Source of the DNA: an uncultured Bacilli bacterium
GTDB taxonomy: Bacteria > Bacillota_I > Bacilli_A > RF39 > UBA660
Direction of reading: 5' to 3'
DNA length: 18,618 bases
NCBI GenBank assembly: GCA_947628765.1
Contig: CANRBD010000009.1
Span: forward strand, 1 to 18,618
Both the position numbers and the translations under genes were made by a program. Below, piece by piece: positions 15,357 to 18,618 of the stretch; the first letter of the stretch is position 1, and every line of letters starts with the position of its first letter. The notes beneath the pieces were generated by a model that searched no databases, was not told the origin of the DNA, and was given only the letters and a program-made list of their open reading frames with translations.

Positions 15357-15358
15357 GT

Positions 15359-16189
15359 TTAACCTCTTTCATTAAGCATATCGATACGTTTTTGATGTCT
15401 TTCTTTTCCAGAAAACTCGGTCTTTAAATAAACATCGACAATATCTTTAGCTCGGAAAGTCGGTATATTACCAGCAAGTGCAATAATATTGGCATCATTG
15501 TCGCGTCTAGTATATTTTACCTCTTTGACGTTATCGACTTTTGCGCATCTAACACCTTTGATTTTATTGCAGGCCATACTAATGCCAATACCGCTACCGC
15601 AAATAGCAATACCTTTTTGGACTTCACTTTCCTTAATAGCCTTACCTAATTTAAAGCCAAATTCTGGATAATCACAACTATCTTTTCCATCACATCCATA
15701 ATCAACTACAGTATAACCTTTTTTAGTTAAATATTTTGTAAGTTTTTGTTTTAGTTTATATCCCCGATGATCTGAGGCCATGCCAATTTTATTTTTACTT
15801 GGCATATTCATTTCTACGATTGTTTTTTCTTGAAAGTCATTTTTGACAATATCTTGAAGTCCTTCTACTTTGTTTAAAGAAGAATCTTCTTGCTTTAAAT
15901 CCTCCTCAAGTTGTTCATTATTATCAATTTCAGTTTCCGCTAACAGCTCATCGACATACTGATCTAAAGAATCTTTTTTCTTTTTTAATGGTTCTTCTAA
16001 TGCTTCTTCAGGTTCTTTTTGAATCTCTTTTACTTTTATTTCTTCTTTAATTTCTGGTTCGTCTTCTTTTTTCAAAAATATATTTTTTTTGGCTTTTCTA
16101 GCTTGACGATCCGCTTCTACTTCTGCCCTTAATTTTTCTATATCTATATCTTCAATATTGATATTAGTTGTTTTATCAAATCTACTCAT
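15359..16189 (-). CDS. rpiB: RpiB/LacAB-family sugar-phosphate isomerase with a long acidic/basic N-terminal extension
   Basis: Residues about 134-276 are an RpiB-type isomerase, which interconverts ribose 5-phosphate and ribulose 5-phosphate. Signatures are KIGMASDHRGYKLKQKL (134-150), AICGSGIGISMACNKI with catalytic Cys197, and a late GKERHQKRI. The usual HNDAN motif reads DNDAN (230-234), so the ring-opening His of the E. coli enzyme (His99) is Asp here. Before the domain is an extension of about 133 residues, very rich in Lys and Glu, with coiled-coil tendency around DIEKLRAEVEADRQARKAKK (16-35). Normal RpiB has about 145-150 residues. The frame is continuous, the start at 16189 has an AAGGAGG site, and no ribosome site precedes the internal Met127, so the long form should be made. 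The extension is of unknown role. Confidence 0.85.
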   Translation of the reverse strand: MSRFDKTTNINIEDIDIEKLRAEVEADRQARKAKKNIFLKKEDEPEIKEEIKVKEIQKEPEEALEEPLKKKKDSLDQYVDELLAETEIDNNEQLEEDLKQEDSSLNKVEGLQDIVKNDFQEKTIVEMNMPSKNKIGMASDHRGYKLKQKLTKYLTKKGYTVVDYGCDGKDSCDYPEFGFKLGKAIKESEVQKGIAICGSGIGISMACNKIKGVRCAKVDNVKEVKYTRRDNDANIIALAGNIPTFRAKDIVDVYLKTEFSGKERHQKRIDMLNERG

Positions 16190-16211
16190 TTCCTAGCCTC
16201 CTTCTATTTTT

Positions 16212-16241
16212 ATTATACCATTAATTAGATATATCGGTCAA
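16212..16241 (-). promoter_or_regulatory. extended -10 promoter of the rpiB-ywzB-spoIID-spoIIQ run
   Basis: On the minus strand the -35 is TTGACC (16236-16241) and the -10 is TATAAT (16212-16217) after TGG, with an 18-base spacer. The start of the -35 overlaps the T tail of the rpsR terminator. Confidence 0.8.
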
Positions 16242-16267
16242 AAAAAATAACATCAAAAGATGTTATT
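16239..16267 (-). terminator. intrinsic terminator of the rpsF-ssb-rpsR operon
   Basis: On the minus strand a 9-bp stem (16259-16267 with 16246-16254) has a four-base loop and is followed by a run of T. It begins within the rpsR stop codon. Confidence 0.9.
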
Positions 16268-16484
16268 ATTTAACGAATGGAAGTAAAGCCATAAATCTAG
16301 CTTTTTTTACCTCGTTTGCAATATGTCTTTGGTGTTTAGAACAAGCACCGGTAATTCTTCTAGGTAAAATTTTACCTTTATCAGCACTGACATATTTTTT
16401 AATAATTTCAGGATCTTTATAATCTACTGTTTTGCCAGCACACATTTGACATATTTTTCTTTTTTTTCTATAAAACTCTGCCAT
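16266..16484 (-). CDS. rpsR: 30S ribosomal protein bS18, zinc-ribbon form
   Basis: The 72-residue protein matches bS18: RKICQMCAG, then DYKDPEIIKKYVSADKGKILPRRITG, and ARFMALLPFVK at the end. It binds the 30S platform together with bS6. It has CQMC at 12-15 and CSKH at 48-51, the Cys/His pattern of the zinc-binding (C+) form, unlike the zinc-free Bacillus form. It is the last gene of the operon, 13 bases after ssb, with an AAGGAGG ribosome site. Confidence 0.97.
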   Translation of the reverse strand: MAEFYRKKRKICQMCAGKTVDYKDPEIIKKYVSADKGKILPRRITGACSKHQRHIANEVKKARFMALLPFVK

Positions 16485-16497
16485 TATTTTCCTCCTT

Positions 16498-16965
16498 TTA
16501 ATCTAAGAAATTATCATCGATAGCAACATTGTCACCAAAATCAGCAAAAGGATCATCTTCGATATTGACATCATTATTTGTTTCAGCCGGAGCTGGTGCG
16601 CCTTCGAAGTCATATGGTGTTGCGCTTTCGCCTCTGGCTTCAGATTGTTTTCTAGTTTCTAAAAATTGAATATTGTCAGCTACAACATCAGTAGTGTATC
16701 GTTTGCTACCATCTTGAGCTGTATAACTACCAGTTTGAATTCTACCTTCTACAGAAACTTGACTACCTTTGTTTAAGTATTTTGCAATATTTTCTGCTTG
16801 TTTTCTCCAAACAACAATGTTAATAAAATCGGTTTGTCTTTCTCCTTGAGCATTATTAAAAGTTCTATTGACGGCTAAACTAAAACGAGTATAGGGAACA
16901 TTAGAACTTGTATATCTTAATTCTGGTTTGGCTGTTAATCTACCAACTAAACAAACTCTATTCAT
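16498..16965 (-). CDS. ssb: single-stranded DNA-binding protein SSB
   Basis: The 155-residue protein has the OB fold at about 1-105, with the usual MNRVCLVGRLTAKPELRYTS start, DFINIVVWRKQAENIAKYLN and the VEGRIQTGSYTAQDGSKRYT strands. It coats single-stranded DNA in replication and repair. A disordered acidic tail follows. The tail ends IDDNFLD, without the terminal Phe of the usual DDDLPF or DDDIPF tip, and a DDPFADF segment lies 15 residues before the end. The ribosome site is AGAGAGGT. It lies between rpsF and rpsR, the common order in Bacillota, so it is the replicative copy, not a plasmid one. Confidence 0.96.
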   Translation of the reverse strand: MNRVCLVGRLTAKPELRYTSSNVPYTRFSLAVNRTFNNAQGERQTDFINIVVWRKQAENIAKYLNKGSQVSVEGRIQTGSYTAQDGSKRYTTDVVADNIQFLETRKQSEARGESATPYDFEGAPAPAETNNDVNIEDDPFADFGDNVAIDDNFLD

Positions 16966-16980
16966 AATAGTACCTCTCTT

Positions 16981-17271
16981 TTAATCTTCTTTTTTTGTAA
17001 TTAAATGACGAATTATGTCTTTACTGATTAACGCTAGACGATTAAACTCGTTAATTGCTTTATCATCTTTAGCCTCAATATCATATACATAATAAAAGCC
17101 ACTTTTGAAATCTTTAATTTCGTAAGCTAATTCTCTTTGTCCCATGTCGTTTTCGCCTGTGATTTTAGCTCCATTAGACGTTAAGGTTTTTCCGAAGTCA
17201 TTAATAACTTTTTTAACTTCATCTTCTCCTAATGTTGGTCTAACGATAAACATGATTTCATATTTTTTCAT
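16981..17271 (-). CDS. rpsF: 30S ribosomal protein bS6
   Basis: The 96-residue protein is bS6: MKKYEIMFIVRPTLGEDEV at the start, the MGQRELAYEIKDFKSGFYYV strand region, and NRLALISKDIIRHLITKK near the end. It binds 16S rRNA with bS18 on the platform. It is the first gene of the operon, with an AAGGAGG ribosome site that can pair with an upstream CTCCTT in its leader. That suggests control by the S6:S18 pair, as known for rpsF leaders in other bacteria. Confidence 0.97.
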   Translation of the reverse strand: MKKYEIMFIVRPTLGEDEVKKVINDFGKTLTSNGAKITGENDMGQRELAYEIKDFKSGFYYVYDIEAKDDKAINEFNRLALISKDIIRHLITKKED

Positions 17272-17279
17272 TATTACAC

Positions 17280-17330
17280 CTCCTTATGGTCTATTTGGCT
17301 TCCAAAGAAGCAAGGAGTAAATTAATACTC
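17280..17330 (-). promoter_or_regulatory. rpsF leader RNA able to hide its ribosome site
   Basis: On the minus-strand transcript CTCCTT (17317-17312) can pair with AAGGAG (17285-17280), the rpsF ribosome site. Between them a 5-bp hairpin GCTTC-TTTG-GAAGC (17311-17298) stacks directly, and 12 bases stay unpaired. A second hairpin (GAGTA 17330-17326 with TACTC 17319-17315) uses some of the same bases, so the two folds exclude each other. This layout suits translational feedback by S6:S18. The CCG bulge I recall from the described rpsF leader is not evident, so it may be a different or shifted motif. Confidence 0.55.
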
Positions 17331-17337
17331 GCTATAG

Positions 17338-17366
17338 ATTATAACAAATTTTTTTAATTTTGTAAA
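17338..17366 (-). promoter_or_regulatory. promoter of the rpsF-ssb-rpsR operon
   Basis: On the minus strand the -35 is TTTACA (17361-17366) and the -10 is TATAAT (17338-17343), with a 17-base spacer and TG one base before the -10. Transcription should start near 17331 and give a leader of about 60 bases. Confidence 0.85.
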
Positions 17367-17367
17367 T

Positions 17368-17409
17368 AAAAAAATCAGTCTTTAAAATATATTTAATTAC
17401 TGATTTTTT
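17368..17409. terminator. intrinsic terminator after the HdeD-family gene
   Basis: An 11-bp stem (17369-17379 with 17399-17409) has a long AT-rich loop, with A and T runs on the two arms, so it can act in both directions. It follows the HdeD stop by six bases and precedes the rpsF promoter. Confidence 0.85.
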
Positions 17410-17415
17410 ATACTC

Positions 17416-17961
17416 TTATTTGATTTCTTTTTCTATTTGTTTGTAACTGAAAACGGTTACAATGTTAGCTATACCATCGATAAGTAAAAATACTCCAACC
17501 ATTCTAATAAATAAGGTTATAGCTTCAAAAGGATTAAATAGTAGTAAAATTCCAAAGATAAAAATAACAAGTGCGGAAATAAGAACATACCACCATTTAT
17601 CATAATTATATTTTTGTAATCTAGTCGCTGTTTGCAATTTACCAAAAGCATCAAGTACTAGTAAAACACCCATAATAATTGGAATAAATGATACTACAAC
17701 TTCAGGATTTAAAATAATAAAAAGACCTGAACCGATGAAAACAGCAGCAACGATAAAGAAAGCGGCCGCAAGAGTTCCATAAACATCCGAACCAATATAA
17801 GTATAAATTGATAAGCCACCAACAATTATACAAATTGCTCCAATCAAATAACATAGCGAATTACTAACAAAATTTGGCACTAATAGCATAACAAGCCCAA
17901 CAATAATATAGAAGCCAGCCATGATTAATAGTGACGATTTAATCTCTTTTAAAAATTCCAT
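17416..17961 (-). CDS. HdeD/DUF308-family membrane protein
   Basis: The 181-residue protein has six membrane helices (about 12-31, 37-55, 62-84, 88-107, 124-143 and 148-168) in three similar pairs, each with a PxxxxxxxxxxGxxLxxxG-type pattern (for example IPIIMGVLLVLDAFGK). This matches the HdeD (DUF308) family, first named for acid resistance in E. coli. Its role in Gram-positive bacteria is not settled. A basic stretch (TATRLQKYNYDKWW, about 111-124) lies between the fourth and fifth helices. It has its own near-consensus promoter and terminator, so it is monocistronic, and an AGGAGGGA ribosome site. Confidence 0.85.
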   Translation of the reverse strand: MEFLKEIKSSLLIMAGFYIIVGLVMLLVPNFVSNSLCYLIGAICIIVGGLSIYTYIGSDVYGTLAAAFFIVAAVFIGSGLFIILNPEVVVSFIPIIMGVLLVLDAFGKLQTATRLQKYNYDKWWYVLISALVIFIFGILLLFNPFEAITLFIRMVGVFLLIDGIANIVTVFSYKQIEKEIK

Positions 17962-17985
17962 AATTCCCTCCTATCCTCTATATTT

Positions 17986-18014
17986 ATAATATATGTTTTA
18001 AGCCTTTATGTCAA
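17986..18014 (-). promoter_or_regulatory. promoter of the HdeD-family gene
   Basis: On the minus strand the -35 is a perfect TTGACA (18009-18014) and the -10 is TATTAT (17986-17991), with a 17-base spacer. The -35 starts right after the T tail of the preceding terminator. Confidence 0.8.
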
Positions 18015-18038
18015 GTAAAAACTGCTTTTCAGCAGTTT
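18015..18038 (-). terminator. intrinsic terminator after the YbbR-like gene
   Basis: On the minus strand AAACTGC (18038-18032) pairs with GCAGTTT (18025-18019) around a six-base loop, followed by TTA and the -35 of the next promoter. It overlaps the stop codon. Confidence 0.8.
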
Positions 18039-18618
18039 ATTTTTCAACAATACGGATTTTAACCTTTTTAGTTTTTGATAGATATTGAACACGGGAATCG
18101 GTTCCTTCTACTTTAACAGGAATCTCATATTCACCCACTCCATAATTTTTAAGATCGATATAAGCATTTATATCATCAGCTGTTAAATTATTTAAAACCC
18201 CACTAACACCTTTAACATTTACAGTAACTTCGATATCACTTTCACTGACACCTTGAACACTATAACGACTATCTAAATTACGAACGTCAATATTAACATT
18301 ACTAATATCTTTATCAGTAGCTTCACCTAAAGTAAATCGCAAAGTAATTGTACTAGCCGACATTGACTTCACGCCTTTTGGCTTAGTTAAATCTAATTTA
18401 TATTCACGATCTTCTTTTAAACCAGTAACATCTACTTCTAATGGAATATATTCGAGTTCATCTAAAACTTCTTTAGTTCCATAAACTTTAACACTTGACT
18501 GGCTCATGTTAATCGCACTGATAGCTTTACCAAATCCAATTTCTCCACTTGGTTTAACTTGAATTGGTACTTCTTTGCTTGGTGATTCAATAACTAAATC
18601 GACATTGATTTTTGATGG
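18037..18618 (-). CDS. YbbR/CdaR-like protein, C-terminal part (5' end outside window)
   Basis: The frame is open to the right edge, so the protein starts outside the window, and the first visible Met (18507) is internal. The 193 visible residues contain one complete and one partial YbbR repeat. The complete one reads VKVYGTKEVLDELEYIPLEV, then DVTGL, and the last one LNNLTADDINAYIDLKNYG with GEYEIPVKVEG. In CdaR, YbbR repeats sit outside the cell and regulate the c-di-AMP synthase CdaA. The usual downstream glmM is absent here; a terminator and an HdeD gene follow instead. The protein ends in a short KIRIVEK without a membrane helix. Confidence 0.85.
   Translation of the reverse strand, partial: PSKINVDLVIESPSKEVPIQVKPSGEIGFGKAISAINMSQSSVKVYGTKEVLDELEYIPLEVDVTGLKEDREYKLDLTKPKGVKSMSASTITLRFTLGEATDKDISNVNIDVRNLDSRYSVQGVSESDIEVTVNVKGVSGVLNNLTADDINAYIDLKNYGVGEYEIPVKVEGTDSRVQYLSKTKKVKIRIVEK

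Noticed and set aside
1..18618. CRISPR arrays, tRNA or rRNA genes, insertion sequences
   Set aside because: No regularly spaced repeats, no tRNA-like or rRNA stretches, no transposase and no terminal inverted repeats were seen on either strand.

Overview
This is a low-G+C (about one third by eye, not counted) bacterial chromosome segment from the Bacillota, most likely class Bacilli. Three things point there: the rpsF-ssb-rpsR order, a spoIID/spoIIQ/ywzB-like cluster of the Bacillus type, and strong AGGAGG ribosome sites with sigma-A promoters. All 23 genes end in TAA or TAG and none in TGA. An uncultured gut lineage near RF39 or the Mollicutes is a guess from this style. The standard code reads every gene without interruption.

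Layout. From the left edge: the 3' end of a class A penicillin-binding protein (+), then two unknown single-pass membrane proteins (848-1627 on -, 1761-2309 on +). From 2338 to 12489, all on the minus strand, lies a compact type IV secretion (T4SS)-like cluster. Next is an accessory ORF6N-domain gene (12605-13465). A core-genome run follows: a SpoIIQ-like protein, SpoIID, a YwzB-like DUF1146 protein and RpiB with a long N-terminal extension. The rpsF-ssb-rpsR operon comes next, with a leader that can sequester its ribosome site. An HdeD-family membrane protein and the 3' part of a YbbR/CdaR-like protein end the window.

The T4SS-like cluster is the most interesting part. It has two transcription units. 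The first (promoter 12513-12541, terminator 11674-11710) encodes two small paralogous two-helix proteins resembling VirB2/TrbC pilins. The second starts at an extended -10 promoter (11664-11672) and runs about 9.3 kb. In order it encodes a large cysteine-rich protein with the same two-helix module, a VirB6/TrbL-like channel protein, a PrgI/VirB3-like protein, a VirB4 ATPase split into two genes that overlap by one base, a membrane-anchored NlpC/P60 hydrolase, a lipoprotein with an added C-terminal membrane helix, and a secreted protein fusing a C39-like peptidase to a GH24-like lysozyme. The order resembles the mating-channel module of Gram-positive conjugative elements. No relaxase, coupling protein, integrase or origin of transfer is visible, and core genes flank it on the right. 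It could be a domesticated or single-purpose trans-envelope machine, or one half of an element whose other half lies elsewhere.

How the parts may work together (inference): VirB4 powers assembly or substrate movement at the inner face. PrgI, VirB6 and the pilin-like proteins form the membrane and external path. The two or three wall hydrolases open peptidoglycan, and the lipoprotein and cysteine-rich protein act outside. The neighbouring SpoIID/SpoIIQ-like proteins belong to wall remodelling in sporulation, and nothing in the sequence ties the two systems together directly.
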